Both the position numbers and the translations under genes were made by a program. The notes under the pieces were generated by a model. That model worked only from the letters and a program-made list of their open reading frames with translations. It was not told the origin of the DNA and did not search any database. From Nymphaea colorata (Eukaryota > Streptophyta > Magnoliopsida > Nymphaeales > Nymphaeaceae), in contig NC_045149.1 in assembly GCF_008831285.2 (NCBI RefSeq), positions 8,088,417-8,152,416 on the forward strand: DNA of 64,000 bases, given 5' to 3'. This document shows, piece after piece, positions 31,507 through 43,710 of this stretch (positions are counted from its first letter, which is position 1; each line of letters opens with the position of its first letter).

Positions 31507-31773
31507 GTAAAGATGAGAAAGATGAATTAGAGAATAAAGAATATACGTTGTTCGGCATGAGTGTCTACATCCATGGCAAACAGGAGAGAACTCATTGTAA
31601 TATACTTCTCTATGTTGTTTCACTCTACAATCATCTCTTTATAGTGAGTGAATACAACGGTTACAAGGAGAATGGGTAAGAAATTATGGAAAGATTCATT
31701 ATCGGCAACTTTTAATATAAACAACACTATCCAACTAATCATGGAAATACCATGATTAGTGGATCTAGAATCA
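31507..31773 (-). repeat. C1 5' LTR, missing its first bases
   Basis: Homology with the 3' LTR stops at AGAATCA (31,773), whereas the unit 2 3' LTR continues another 35 bp or so to a TG/CA edge at 54,379. So the 5' end of this LTR is truncated and no target-site duplication can be read. It contains a 10-bp-arm palindrome (CTAATCATGG and CCATGATTAG, 5-nt spacer) at about 31,735-31,760. Confidence 0.75.
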
Positions 31774-33660
31774 ACAGACTTCATTCTAAAAATTATTGGA
31801 CACATTCATGAAACAATGCCTTCCAAACAACACATTGCTCTTTTTTATGAAATGTTTCTTAAGGGCATCTTTAGTTCTGATGTCCTGAGAATTTTTTTTT
31901 TGGAACTAAGTGACATCCTTGTCAATAAACTTTTGTGGATGGGTATCAGACTGAAAATCCACAAGAAGAAAACCAGCTTTTTGAAATTGAATAACTGTTC
32001 AAGAATTTTTCTTTTGTTAACATTAGGTTTTGACATAGGAGAAAGAACAAAAAATACTGAGGAATAGAAAGGAAATGGGAAAAAGGAGGGATTAACTATG
32101 GAAAGGGAGAAGAACAAAAAGAAAGAAGAAAGGGAAGGAAAGAAGCTATTATAAAAGGTTGTTTGGATAAGAGGGAAAGGACAGAAAAGAAATTGTTAAA
32201 AGTTTATGTTTGTTTACAAAAGGCCCAATAATGTTTTTTTCATACATTTGTTTTTAAAAAATATGCTAAACAAATGTATCTCTAGATCCCTCTATTTTAA
32301 AAGAAGATAAGGTTGGTCAAACTTGGTCAAACTTGCATCTGTCGCATACATATTAGTTACTGACTGTTAATAAGTTTATAATTTTGTGAATTTTTTTTAT
32401 GATGAAAATATCAATGTATCTTATCAATTTTTAATAGTTCTCGAACGGTCTAATGAACCATGGCTCCATAAAAAGGTGACCTGATCATGGTTTTATGCGA
32501 AAGCTTTATGATATAAATACTTCTCTTTAAATTCTGCAACAGCACATCAAGGGACAAAGATGCAAGTAAAAATTAAGGCAGACAAGAGAATACATAAACA
32601 AATCAATTTAACACGAAATAATTCTTGTCGACCATGTTGTTCAACAAAATTGGATTTCTACAAAAAGGGGCAGAGTCAGGATTTTTTCATGAAGGAGCTG
32701 AATTATAGTATCAAAATTTTGACCAGATTTGAAAGATCATTTTTTAGTGAAAACTTTTATGTAGGAAAAATGTATATATATTTTAAATGTACATGTAAAT
32801 AAAAAAGCTAAAGTTGGCCCACACCCCCTCCCTTACCGGCCCTGGCTCTGGCCCTGTCTACAAAATTGGAATCCGCAATAAATATGACCGATTAGAAACA
32901 CACTGCTACCATCAACAATCAATGGTCTCCTTCACCAAGTTAAATATATATATGTACAGAGAGAGAGAGTGACAAAGAGAGAGATAGTGAGAGGCCAAAA
33001 CAGAGAAATCATTGGCTATATTCGTTTCTTTTTGTAAACAGCCGATCTATTTCCTTCAATTCTCACCATTTTTGGATTGATTGGAGTTGAACTTATCTTT
33101 CCATTAAACCTTTCCTCTCATTTTCATTCCCCTCTATCCAAACAAAACGATCTGCAATCATTCCCTTTTCCTTCTTTATTTCCTTCTATCCAAACACCAC
33201 ACCTTATTTCATTTACTTTTTCTTCCCTCCAAATCCAGGATCGAGTTGTGCACTCTCCTATGCACCTACGAGTATGCACCAAAGGAAAAAAGAAAGGGGA
33301 TTAAGGTATTTTCAAAAGCTTTTTCAAACTAATGTATAATATGCATTTTAGACTTTTTTTACAATCATTTTCTTTATCCTTCTAAAAGACTTTTTTTTAG
33401 ACATGGGCATGTTTGGTCGTTGTACATCTCTGTGCGCAATTTTTTGTGCATATGGGTGTACACATAACCAGTTTGATACCAAAATCCTTCTATTCAAACT
33501 TTTTTCCATCTAATCATAAAGTTCAAGTTATCGATGGAGTGGAAGATCTGCTAGTTTTTTGAATTGTATATTTTGATTTAAAATCATGGCTGCAATTTGC
33601 ATATGTTGAAGATTGTTTTTGTTTTATGCACGTCTTTCTGATCAGTTATTTTTTATAAGG
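31774..33660. other. Intergenic between divergent copia elements
   Basis: AT-rich. Purine runs at about 32,070-32,140 and a GA microsatellite at about 32,957-32,995. No gene recognised. Unit 2 equivalent: 58,988-60,865. The left edge of C2's LTR may lie at the right of this stretch but could not be fixed. Confidence 0.5.
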
Positions 33661-33805
33661 ACGTGTCTCAATTTCTGGTCATTCATTTTGTTGGTTGGCA
33701 GTTATTTTATGAACAGTTATCATCTCCTACCTTTAGTTTTGTTCTCTTATGGTGTATGTGGGTGATGTTTTTTAATGTTCTCTCACTTGTAAAAGAACTG
33801 GTTGT

Positions 33806-33921
33806 TAGTATGAGAAAGCAGCCATTGTGTTGTCCTGTGTGTGGACGTAGGCCATTGATCAGGCTGAACCACATTAAGCTCTGTGTGTTTCCTCTGTCTT
33901 CCTTTCTCTCTTATTTCAACA
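33806..33921 (+). repeat. C2 5' LTR, 3' part
   Basis: Ends TTATTTCAACA immediately before the PBS TGGTATCAGAG (33,922-33,932). The CTGAACCACATTAAGCTCTG stretch resembles the R/U5 end of plant copia LTRs. The LTR start is unknown because no second LTR lies in the window; TGTTAG at about 33,804 is one possible start. Confidence 0.6.
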
Positions 33922-33932
33922 TGGTATCAGAG
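33922..33932 (+). other. C2 primer binding site
   Basis: TGGTATCAGAG, the exact initiator-Met tRNA primer site directly after the CA of the LTR. Confidence 0.85.
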
Positions 33933-34619
33933 AATTTAACATTTCCGTCGAGGTTGTTGGGACTTCGATACTTAGTTTCAGAGTTTTTCTGTCGAGGTGT
34001 CAAGTAGATCAGGCTCTGTTTCTGATCACTGGCTGGAATCTGGCGAATGGAGGACAATCGATGGATGGTGACTTGCAGATCGTCATCACCCTAAACCCAC
34101 GATCAATCTATTGAAGTTTGGAGTCAATTCGTCCATGATCGAGGGAGAAATCATCAATGCCCAAAGGAACGATGCTGGTTCTGAAGAACAGAGAGACTGC
34201 AAAATCCCGCACTAGAAGAAATGGGCGTGATCCTTTCTGGAAGCTTCGTTGGGGCTGAAATTAGGAGCGTCCCTTCCTCTTCATCTTGTTGATCTTCAGT
34301 CCGAATTTTAGAGAAAACGGACCAACGATTGATTTTCTACGAATTTTTGAGTACTGCAAGGTCCTGAGACGGGAGACCCTGTTCTACTACACTCTGTGAC
34401 TGAGATTTCCTGAAGGATAAATTCTTAATGCGATTTTTCTGGGAAGCTCAGCTTGAGCTGGGAGATTGGGTGACCACTCCTGAGGGTATTAGCTACTTGC
34501 TGACCAATTTCGGGGATTTTTCGAGTTGGAGGTGATTTTTGAAAATTCAACGAGTGGTTGCTGGTCTTGAAAGGTGCCTGAGCAAACCTGATCTCCTTAT
34601 TCTCATCTTCAAGAGCATC

Positions 34620-35418
34620 ATGGCTGAAACTGGTAACAATCGAATCATTGAGAAAATTTTTGTTCAAGAGCAACCTAATCCTGCTATTAAAATGACGTCA
34701 GTGCTTCTCAATGGGATAAATTATCTTGCATGGTCAAAATCAGCAACATTATTTGTGAGTGGAAGATCCAAACTTGAATATGTTACTGGTGACGCCCCAA
34801 AACCAGACGAGAATAGCTCCTTCTACAAGGAGAGGACGATGACCAATCACATGGTCAGGTCTTCGTTGATGAATTCTACGGAACCGAGACTTCAACAAGG
34901 TTTTCTTTTTGCTAAAACAGCTGCACAAATTTGGACAAAAGCCAAAGAGTTGTATAGTGAGAAAAACAATATTGCTAGGATGTTTCATTTGTCAAAAAAA
35001 ATTTACAGTGTAAAAAAAGATCAGAAAACCAGTTTCGGTGAACATCTTGGTGATCTTCATGGATTGTGGGATGAGTTAGACTACTTGGTTGATATGACTG
35101 AAGTCTGCAAACTAGAGAACGTTTACGTGAGCTGCAAGAAATCTTTCAATTGCTTAACAGTCTTGGTACAGAATATGAACCAATACGTCAGCAGATTTTT
35201 ATGCATACATCACTGCCGTTGTTATCCACCATTTGTTCTTTATTAATGAATGATGAATCAAGGAAGCAGGTCATGATTCCCTCGCTGCCAAAGGGGGAAG
35301 AATTTGATGATAAAGTAGCATTTGTGGCTGACAGAATGGGTTTAACCGATGGAAAGAAAAAATGAAGAGAGTTTGCACCTATTGTAAAAAGGAAGGACAC
35401 TTGCGTGAGTGTTGTTGA
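34620..35418 (+). pseudogene. C2 gag with CCHC, unit 1
   Basis: ATG at 34,620 (MAETGNNRIIEKI), then NPAIKMTSVLLNGINYLAWS and WDELDYLVDMTE. A lost A after MTE (unit 2 keeps it) shifts the frame. The other frame then supplies LNSLGTEYEPIRQQIF and MNDESRKQVMIPS. The zinc knuckle CTYCKKEGHLREC is at 35,374-35,412. A TGA at 35,416 replaces the Trp expected before DLYGRPDPKK; it is in both units. Confidence 0.85.
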
Positions 35419-35843
35419 GATTTGTATGGGAGACCAGACCCTAAGAAATCACCGTTTGGAAAATCTAAAGAAACTTCATCCTTGGCAAAAGTGTCTGCTA
35501 CTAAATCTAAAGAGACTAGTGATGCTACAACTGTCTTAGAAAATATTTCAGAATTGCTAAAGTACATGTCTGTTAAGCAAGAAGCCATGGCTGCATCAGC
35601 AAGCAAATCCACTTTGTGTAACCCCAAAGGTATGTTTACTAATACTTAGGTGTTGGACTCTGGGGCAAGTAACCACATGACCATGGATCGGCATCTACTT
35701 AAGAACTATTCAACTCATAATATTGATAAATCGGTTACTATAGCAAACGGGTCTTCTATGCATGTGAGTGGTATTGGTGAAATGTCATTTTCGAATCAAC
35801 CTATTAGCTACAAAATTTCTGCACATGCCAGATTTGAATTCTA
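35419..35843 (+). pseudogene. C2 protease region, unit 1
   Basis: DLYGRPDPKKS leads into a linker and VLDSGASNHMTMDRHLLKNY. The DSGAS active site is intact (35,656-35,670), but the Trp just before VLD is a TAG (35,647). Unit 2 has Trp there but DCGVS at the active site. Confidence 0.85.
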
Positions 35844-36900
35844 ATTTGTTATCTATATCGAAACTTACAAAAGAACTTAATTATTGTGTTACTTTCTATC
35901 CAACTGATGTGATTATTCAGGACATTGTGACAAAGAAGATGACTAGTAAGGGAGAATTATGCTGCGAAGTTCATTGGTTGGATAGCACAAGTAGTGCACT
36001 GGTCACAAGTTCTAAATCAAATGGAGAGTTATGGCACCGGTGCCTTGGACATGTGTCAAGTCAAACTTTGAAAGTTCTAATAACTGAGTTAGTCTTTAAT
36101 TCGCAGTTTGTCTGGCATTTGCAAATATGTCAATATATCTAGATTGCCATTTGATACTATAGAACATTATACTAACACTTTGTCTGAGTTATTGCATTCT
36201 GATGTTTGGAGTCCTGCACCCGTTAATTCTTATAATGGATGTTGTTACTATGTGACTTTCATTGATGATTATTCTAAAAATGACATGGTTGTACCTACTG
36301 AAATCTAAAAATGAAGTTTTTTCAAAGTTTTGTGAGTTTTTTAGGATGATTGAAACTCAGTATAATGCCTGTGTGAAGATCCTGAGATCAGACAATGGAA
36401 CTGAATACAAAAATCAAGAATTTAATGAATTTAAGAAAATGCATGGCATTACTCATCAATTTACATGTGTGGATACTCCCCAACAGAACGGGGTGGCTGA
36501 GAGAAAAAATAGACATCTGTTAGAAAAAACTCGCGCATTACTTTTCCAAATGTCAGTACCAAAAAAGTCTTGGAGTGATGCAGTTACGACAACATGTTAT
36601 ATTGTAAACAAACTTCCATCAAGACATTTGAATAATAAATCTCCAATGGAAATTCTTATGAAGAGACCTATCAAAATTACACACTTAAGGACCTTTGCGT
36701 GTAGTTTTTGTCAAATGCAAAGGATCTGACAAGTTAAGTCAAAGAGCCAAGTGGTGTGTCTTCTTGAGGTATTCATCATCAAAAAAAGGATATTGGTGCT
36801 TCGATTTAGAAACCAACCAAGTGTTGATCTCACGAGATATTTGTTTTGATGAGTATGAACCATTCTTTAAGGTCATTGAGCGAAAGAGGGAGTCATCAAA
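35844..36900 (+). pseudogene. C2 integrase region, unit 1
   Basis: ELWHRCLGHVSSQTLKVL (gag-pre-integrase), HSDVWSPAPVNSYNG, a frame break at TCTAAAAATGACA (an extra A, shared by both units), then ILRSDNGTEYKNQEF and TPQQNGVAERKNRHLLE. Catalytic D at 36,201, D at 36,391 and E at 36,499: the last two are 36 residues apart, the D-x35-E spacing. The C-terminal CVFLRYSSSKKGYWCFDLET is in another frame. Confidence 0.9.
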
Positions 36901-37194
36901 CCAGAATGCTGCACCTACCATGGAGGACTACAAAGAGTTTGATGTGTTTATTGCTTCACCTAAACCACAAGCAGACCTTAATGAGGTGTCAAATCAAGAT
37001 GAAGCTGATGATGGTATTACTAATAAGGGTGAAGCTATCCAAAATTCAATTTTAGAGACTACAGTGAGAAGATTTCAATGGGGCACGTATCGTCCAAGGT
37101 ATTTGCAAGACTATATTACTTATTCTACTCAAACATTTCCAATTAATCATTATCTATGTCAGGTATCATCAAAGCATGTTGCATACTTGAGTAA

Positions 37195-37461
37195 TATATC
37201 CATAGTTGTTGATCCATATTCCTATCAGGAAGCTATGAAGAATTGTGTTTGGGTAGAAGCGATCAATGAAGATCTAAATGCTCTTCACAAAAATAACACT
37301 TGGGAGTGATGTTACCATAGAGCGACACAAAACTTGGCTTGTAGCAAAAGGTTACACTCAAACTCATGGATTGGATTATGATGAAACATTTGCTCCCATT
37401 ATTAAAATGAACACTATCAGAATTATTTTATCTGTTGCTTGCAATCTCAATTGGAGTATTC
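37195..37461 (+). pseudogene. C2 RT N-terminal part, cut at the junction
   Basis: [20 protein letters not shown] then NNTWE, an internal deletion, then [20 protein letters not shown] and [20 protein letters not shown], ending in NLNWSI at 37,461. The YVDD part of RT is absent because segment A begins there. Confidence 0.85.
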
Positions 37462-39337
37462 GGTACAGAGTTAGAAAAACTTGTGAGTGGAGTAACTTCA
37501 GAAAAGGAAAAGAATTTAGTTTGTTATTGTTCTTTATAAACTATAAAAGAAATTACAGATTGGGTTCTGGTGTAACGAGAACGTTGATCTCACCTTATTT
37601 TACTTTTACTGTTATTAATCTTTGCTGCTAGTGTTTCACTCAGAAATTTGATTGAAATCTGGCATCAGCATCAAGCTCATGCATGTTGTGAATTGTATGT
37701 CTTCCCATTTACGTTGTTTATTAGGTTTGGTTTTTTTTCTCCTGATCGTCTCCATCTTGTAAAATTTATTAGTTATTTGGATGTTATGAATTAACTGATC
37801 ATTGAGGTCTTACATAGTCACTAAAAACACCTTCTTTTTGAAAAAAATTCGTATAATAAGTTGCCGTTTAAAACTTTTAGAAAAACTCCAATTTTTTTTT
37901 AAAAATGCCAAAAGAAAAAATTCGTTTTTTCTTGTTTTCTCACATTTTCCCCATTTTTTTATCATTTTAAGCGTTTTTCATATTCTTTTAATGCCACACT
38001 GCTTGTTTTCATTTTCTAATTTTTATTTGTTGCTTATTTACTTATTTTTTGATGTTTATATTATTAGTTTTTCATTTATTTTCCCTATTTTTTAGTATTT
38101 TTATATTCCTTTTCAAAATTACTATATTTTTCCTTTTTTTTAAAGCTCGATGCATTATACCTGGAGAAAAATCTTGCCATTTATGTGATGAGGAGAAAAA
38201 GGGCTCTACCTGAACAAATCATAAACAAGGATTATCAACAAAACTTTAGTGGATTATGCCAAGTGTTGACACAAGGGCATAGATTCCTCTGCCTTCAGCT
38301 AATGCAGGCTTCCGTTGCAATCTCCTCGTCTTTCCAATCCTCAAGAACGCATCAAAATTTTTATGTTCCTTTTTTCTTGTGTTTTTTGATTCTTTTCTAC
38401 CTTTCTTGAATTCAGAATGCTTTTCAGTTCTATTACATTGTCGGGAGAGAGAAAAAAGCCAGAGGTCCTTAATTTGACCATTATTTTAGCTGAGGCATTT
38501 ATTTTTTCAGTTGTACACATTTGGTTAAATACTTTGGTACCACTTGTTTGGGCCAAAAAACAATATAGCAGTTATAAAAATGACCGGTATAGATCGCTCG
38601 ATTGACCGATATTTTACCAATGGTATGTGCACTGATATTAGCTATGCCAGCCATACAAACAAACCATATAAATGTTCACCGCAGCAACGCCGCATTCACC
38701 GCCAAAAGATTACTTGCAAAACGTAATGAAGTAACCAACTAAACCACTGAATCAAATTTGGTTTGCAAAGGTTGTGTTGACAAAAGGTTGTATAGCACAC
38801 ACAAACATCTACCCATAGTCCAGACATTGTAATAGCGCCTAACAATGTATGGACTATTATGAAAAAGACTGATTGCTATCACCTATTGCTTTATAAAGAG
38901 CAATTCCAGTTATCAAGTAGAACTTCATCTAGGTTAGGTTTAGGACTCGAGTCCCCCAAGATAAAGGGCCAGAAATTCCATATAGTTGGCATAGTTTGTG
39001 GGGTTCGTCTAGCTTAGGAATTTGTATGCACTATTGTGATTCTCTCTCTCTCTCTTTCTCACACACACACACACATATATATATAGACAGTGGACTTTTT
39101 CCTTGAAAATTGTGGACTTTTTTCCACGTCCATCAAACAATAATAAGCTTTTGCTCGAATTTGGATTGCATTTGGCAAAAAAAAATAAAAATTCTGACCC
39201 ACCTGGGTCCAACTTTTCTCCTTCAAAATTTTCAGCTTATTTGATTTCTTCTCAATCAACCATACATCAGGGTTACGCCTCCTTATTACTAGTTCCTTCT
39301 CTCTGATTTACTATCCCTGTTTTCAGCAACATTCTAG

Positions 39338-39489
39338 ATGAAAATGACTCCTGCAGAAGCAGTTGGGAAGTCCAAGCTTAAGAAGGTGAAGAAGACCATT
39401 GTTCCCAAGGAGGGCAAAATGAAGAAGTTTTTTAATTCCGCATATAAGCATTACCAAAACTCCCTCTCATCCTTCCTACTCATTAAGAG
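39338..39489 (+). pseudogene. Linker histone H1 exon 1 remnant, plus orientation, unit 2
   Basis: MKMTPAEAVGKSKLKKVKKT then IVPKEGKMKKFF, with TPSHPSYSLR in the shifted frame next to a GTAAGT donor at 39,490. Lysine/proline tail plus SHPSY is H1-like. The frame is broken as in unit 1, but the tail (IVPKEG) looks closer to the minus-strand H1 remnant (TTTKET) than the unit 1 version. Confidence 0.5.
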
Positions 39490-40271
39490 GTAAGTGGATT
39501 CCAACCTCCAATTTCGAATAATTTCATTGAATGTAGTCTGTTTATGTTTGTCTACCTCTTTTGTCTGTGGTTCATTTCATTGGGCTCTGTTGGTTGACTT
39601 GTTTGTGTTCGTGTACTCTTTTGAGCATTGTTAGAAATATCATTCTTGGGAAATTTCGGTGAGGTTTTTCTTGGTTATTTGTAGGCAAATTAAGTTGTTC
39701 TTATCAGGAAAATCTCAACAATTTTTTTTTAAATTCAAAAACAATAAAAATAAAAAACCTTAAGAAAATTCAAAAACTAAAAAAATTATAACCTTGAATA
39801 CGATAAATTAGAAAGATTTTTGTTTTTGGTTTATTCGATTTTCTCGTAACTATTGTGAGATTTTTTAAAATATCATGGTATATGTGACAAGTATCTAATA
39901 TCTTGTTTTACATTTGTTTTACTGTTTTTTGTCAGTTTTAGGGGGCCATTTCTTCTAATCGCACAAAATAAACCTTTTAATACTAAAAAACGAGGAAGAT
40001 AAGTTCAAATAAGTTGATTTAAAGAGAAAAGCGGGCAAAAAGATGAACAAATTAAAAACCGCAAGAACAAGTTGAAGCAGAAAAATGGGTCCTTAAAGCT
40101 GACATGATAGAGAAACAAATGTAAAGCAAGCGATTGGCATCTCAAGGGGCTACCACAAATGCAAACAAATCAACAGTACCGAGTAACATGAACCACAGAC
40201 AAACGAGGTAGGCAAAGATAATGACAAACTACATCCAATGAAATGATTCGAAACTAAAGATTGGGATTTGC

Positions 40272-40445
40272 CTCATAGTAGGATGGGTGAGATGGAGGAA
40301 CTTTGGAGCCCCTAGATGCAGAAGCCTTCTACAACTTGGTCTCCTTAGTTGTGGTGGGCTTCTTCACCTTCCCAACCATGGATTTCTCCACTGCTTGCTT
40401 GTGCAGAAGCAGGATTGGCAGCAGGAGGGATGACAGCAGAAAAAA
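40272..40445 (-). pseudogene. Linker histone H1 exon 1 remnant, minus orientation, unit 2
   Basis: PPAANPASAQAS, frameshift, AVEKSMVGKVKKPTTTKETK, TAG, KASASRGSKVPPSHPSYYE. Same frameshift and stop as in unit 1. Confidence 0.6.
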
Positions 40446-40525
40446 TGAAGTTGGACTTAAAGAGCAGATCTTTTTTTCCTGAATCCAGTCTGCATGTAAA
40501 GAAAGTTTGTCTCTGTCTGATGTGC

Positions 40526-41327
40526 ATGCATGAGAAAAGTTTGCGAAGGTAACATGCGATAGAGCATAGTCATACGGAGGACTAAAGAAGCATATATTAT
40601 ATACATATTGAAGTTGTTCATGACATGTAGCTATACATATTAGGTACATGTATAAACATCGTAGTGTAGATGTACAGATCTCAAGTGTGCATAGCGATCA
40701 TCACTGATAGAGAATCCTTCCAAACAAACCTAGGAAAATATGATTTCTGCTTTTACCTTCCACATGATTCCAGCTGTCCACTTTCTCTATTGTGTATCCA
40801 TAGGCAAAGCAATTCTTCGTATGTTCCTTTTCCAAATCCACCATTCTTTCAGTTATCTATCTATCTGGGTCCTGCTTGGACTCCTGGTATTGCTCTTATG
40901 TCATGAAAATATGAGATTCTATGTGGCACTGGGTGCATATTTTACCGAACATGCTCCATATAGAATTTCATGCTTTCATGATGTGTGAGCAATACAAAGA
41001 GTCCAAAGAGGACCCAGATAGAACACTGAAAGCATGGCAGGAAGGAGAAACATGTGAAGCACTGCGTAGCCTGTGGATACACAATAGAGAAGGTGGATAG
41101 ATGTAATCATGTGGAATGCAAATGCGGAAATCACATCTCTTGGGTTTGTTTGGAAGGATTCACTAGCAGTGATGATTGCTAGGCATACTTGAGATCTGCA
41201 CATCCTGCAGGATGATGTTTATGCATGTGTATAATATGACCAAGTTTAATATGTACAAAATATTTGCTTCTTCCTTCCTTCATATGGTTGCATACTATCT
41301 GCATGTTACCTTTCCTATGTTGTTCAG
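40526..41327. repeat. Large foldback in B3
   Basis: As 13,490-14,270, but both arms keep a TTGGACTC/GAGTCCAA pair (GGTCCTGCTTGGACTCC and CAAAGAGTCCAAAGAGGACC) that is missing from both arms in B1 and B2. Confidence 0.8.
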
Positions 41328-42754
41328 TTTTATACTTGTCCCGAATGATCTCGTGGTTCATTAGCCTAGTGCCTTTTGGTGAATGCGGATGTTGGAATTA
41401 TGCATAGAAAGTATATTTAGGATAAGACAATTTGGGGATTGCCCCATAAGAACTTTTTTTATTGCATATGAAGTATTGCTAGGATTGGTCAATTTAGGGG
41501 TTGCCACACATTTTTTTTTCTACTTACATGCTATTTTGCATGTTGTTTTTGGTTTTTGGCATTATTTTTGTGTATAATATATAATTGACGTTGTTCATCC
41601 TGAAACTTACACTTCTATGCCTCGGTTGGCTTCACCTTGCTTCATAGGTTTCACTTTGCCTCATTGCATCTAACAACCTTGCCTGTGCTGCACTTGGATA
41701 TGTTTGTTGCCTGGAGGCAGCGGGAATGAGGGGTTCTTTGGATCTTCTTTTGGTGATAGATCCTTATATGCCAAGGCCAATATCAGCAATGACAAGTTGT
41801 TTGTAGATTGCCACTGCACGGGGGAGGAGGCAGGGGGATAGAGTAATGTGTACGCATACAATAGGAAGAAGGTCATGTCGATCTATATAGACAAAGTTGA
41901 GACACTACACGCTGCAACTCTTGTCAACCAATATGGATATTGGTGTTACTCGAAACAATGGAGGTTAAATTTCCTTGCATTGTCAAATAATTTTATGAGG
42001 AGTGATGGGTGGCCAGCAAGCTGGATTATATTTACGGTGATATCAGATGCTAAATCAATAACTTTCTAAATGGTTATATTTAAACATAAATGCATATAAA
42101 CGTACTTTCCTAATTTTTTTTCCTTGTAATCTTTAGTTTCCCAGCTTATATTTCACCTAGTTAATTGGAGATATCGTTCCTTGATTTTCCAACAGAGTTT
42201 GATTGAGAACAGGAGACAAAGGAGAGATTACTAGTGTCGAGGAGAGAAAGTTGGATAATTTCCTTTTCCTTTCAATTTTAAAATTATAGGGTTCTAACTT
42301 CCAAATTAACTTTTAGAAATTTCTATTATATTCCACCTTATTTGCTATTTTTTATGGCAACATTTTTGTTTTAGAATTTTCAGCTATGGAAACCTTTAGC
42401 ACATTAGGACACATCCATTCTTTCGTCAACCCATACAGTCAGCCTGAGGGGTGTTTGGTAATAGTGTTTTTACTTCAAAAATGAGTACGATCATGAAACA
42501 CTACATTCCGAGGCACACAACTTCTTGCTATCGAACATCCCATAAGGGCATCTTTTTGAAGCCCCCAGAAGCTAGAGGTGTCATTAGTTTATCGTGAATA
42601 AATTTTTCTGGACAGGATTCATCTAACTGAAAGTTCACAATGAAGCTTCTTGAAACTTAATAACCCAATCAGTAATTTCTTTAGTTCTAGTCACAATGTC
42701 ATTAGAGTGAACGAATCATCTGTTTCTTGAAATTTCACTTTCGATACAAAAAAA
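40613..42754. repeat. Segment B, copy B3
   Basis: Positional counterpart of B1. The short frame at the B1 14,761 ATG reads GTG here and is frameshifted. Confidence 0.85.
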
Positions 42755-43710
42755 CCTGAAAGTCTCAGTTAATATTGTGTTTGAATGCGGAGGTCTAACT
42801 GTGGTGTCATTTTTTTACCTCAAATTTTCATGAAATCGACACTGGAAAATTACATGATGTGGGAAATAATATCACTTGCCATGTTTAAACCGTCCCTGTG
42901 AAAGTCTTTTCAACTACAAAAGAATTATACATGGGCTTAAGTATATAGATGAAGGAGTGTTTGATGAGGCCAGAATTATGGAATTCTACAATTAAAATTC
43001 TCATTTTTGATGAAATTGGAATTGTGTTACCAAACAAAGACTTTTGAAAAATCAAAATTACAGAATTGTGATTTTAGTTAATCTTTTACCAAACATATTA
43101 TTTTTAATTCTGGAATAAAAAAATTCTTGGCAATCAAATATAATGGGAAATGAGAACTGGCATTTTCATTTGAATTATAGTTTGAGGTGAAATTTTGTTT
43201 GTAGAATTTTAATTCTGAAATCAAAATTCAAGGCCATCAAAATCCTCCTTACTGTGTTTCTCATTTACACAGAATTATGCTCCTGCCCATGGCGATCCTT
43301 CTCCTCTATTACACATAAGAACTTGGCAAAGGATGTAGTCACTTATGTTTTCTGCTACACTTTTCGCAAGTAAAATTCCTGTCTTTTGAGGATTATACAG
43401 AGAAGTATTCTGTACAGAGTTAGAAAAACTTGTGAGTGGAGTAACTTCTGAAAAGGAAAAGAATTTAGTTTGTTATTGTTCTTTATAAACTGTAAAAGAA
43501 ATTACAGATTGGGTGCTGGTGTAACGAGAACGTTGATCTCACCTTATTTTACTTTTACTGTTATTCATCTTTGCTGCTAGTGTTTCACTCAGAAATTTGA
43601 TTGAAATCTGGCATCAGCATCAAGCTCATGCATGTCATGAATTGTATGTCTTCCCATTTACGTTGTTTATTAGGTTTGGTTTTTTTTCTCTTGATCGTCT
43701 CCATCTTGTA
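42755..43710. repeat. Segment A, copy A3, with MITE M3
   Basis: Counterpart of A2. MITE M3 lies at about 42,951-43,250. It ends at CTTGTA joined directly to B4. Confidence 0.8.
42951..43250. mobile_element. MITE-like element, short form (M3)
   Basis: Left end GAAGGAGTGTTTGATGAGGCC, right end GGCCATCAAAATCCTCC. Carried with segment A3, so not an independent insertion. Confidence 0.55.

Larger units (their letters stand above)
26879..31773 (-). mobile_element. Ty1/copia element C1, unit 1 (complete order, decayed)
   Basis: On the minus strand: 5' LTR (31,507-31,773), PBS, gag, protease, integrase, RT, RNase H, 3' LTR (26,879-27,189). The order PR-INT-RT-RH defines Ty1/copia. It has many frameshifts and stops, most shared with the copy in unit 2. 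The two LTRs differ by roughly 12 percent over the stretch I aligned by eye, far more than unit 1 differs from unit 2, so C1 inserted well before the 27-kb duplication. Confidence 0.9.
10407..37461. repeat. 27-kb tandem duplication, unit 1
   Basis: Every landmark in this span recurs in the same order and orientation from 37,462 onward, with offsets drifting between about 27,036 and 27,220 because of small indels. The junction 37,455-37,461 (AGTATTC) equals 10,400-10,406. Left of it lies copia RT sequence, right of it segment A. By eye the units differ by a few percent plus indels. Confidence 0.92.
33806..37461 (+). mobile_element. Ty1/copia element C2, unit 1 (truncated in RT by the duplication junction)
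   Basis: Plus strand: LTR end, PBS, long leader, gag (34,620), CCHC, protease, integrase and RT up to 37,461. RT stops within [12 protein letters not shown], where segment A follows. RNase H and the 3' LTR are therefore absent from this copy. C2 and C1 are transcribed away from each other. Confidence 0.9.
37762..40612. repeat. Segment X, copy 2
   Basis: Same content as 10,707-13,576 with small indels. The compound microsatellite at 39,042-39,088 is shorter. Confidence 0.8.

Noticed and set aside
33663-34007. 114-codon plus-strand frame
   Set aside because: It overlaps the C2 LTR end and primer binding site, so it is element leader DNA. The Cys-rich stretch CCPVCGRRP is not part of a recognisable zinc domain.
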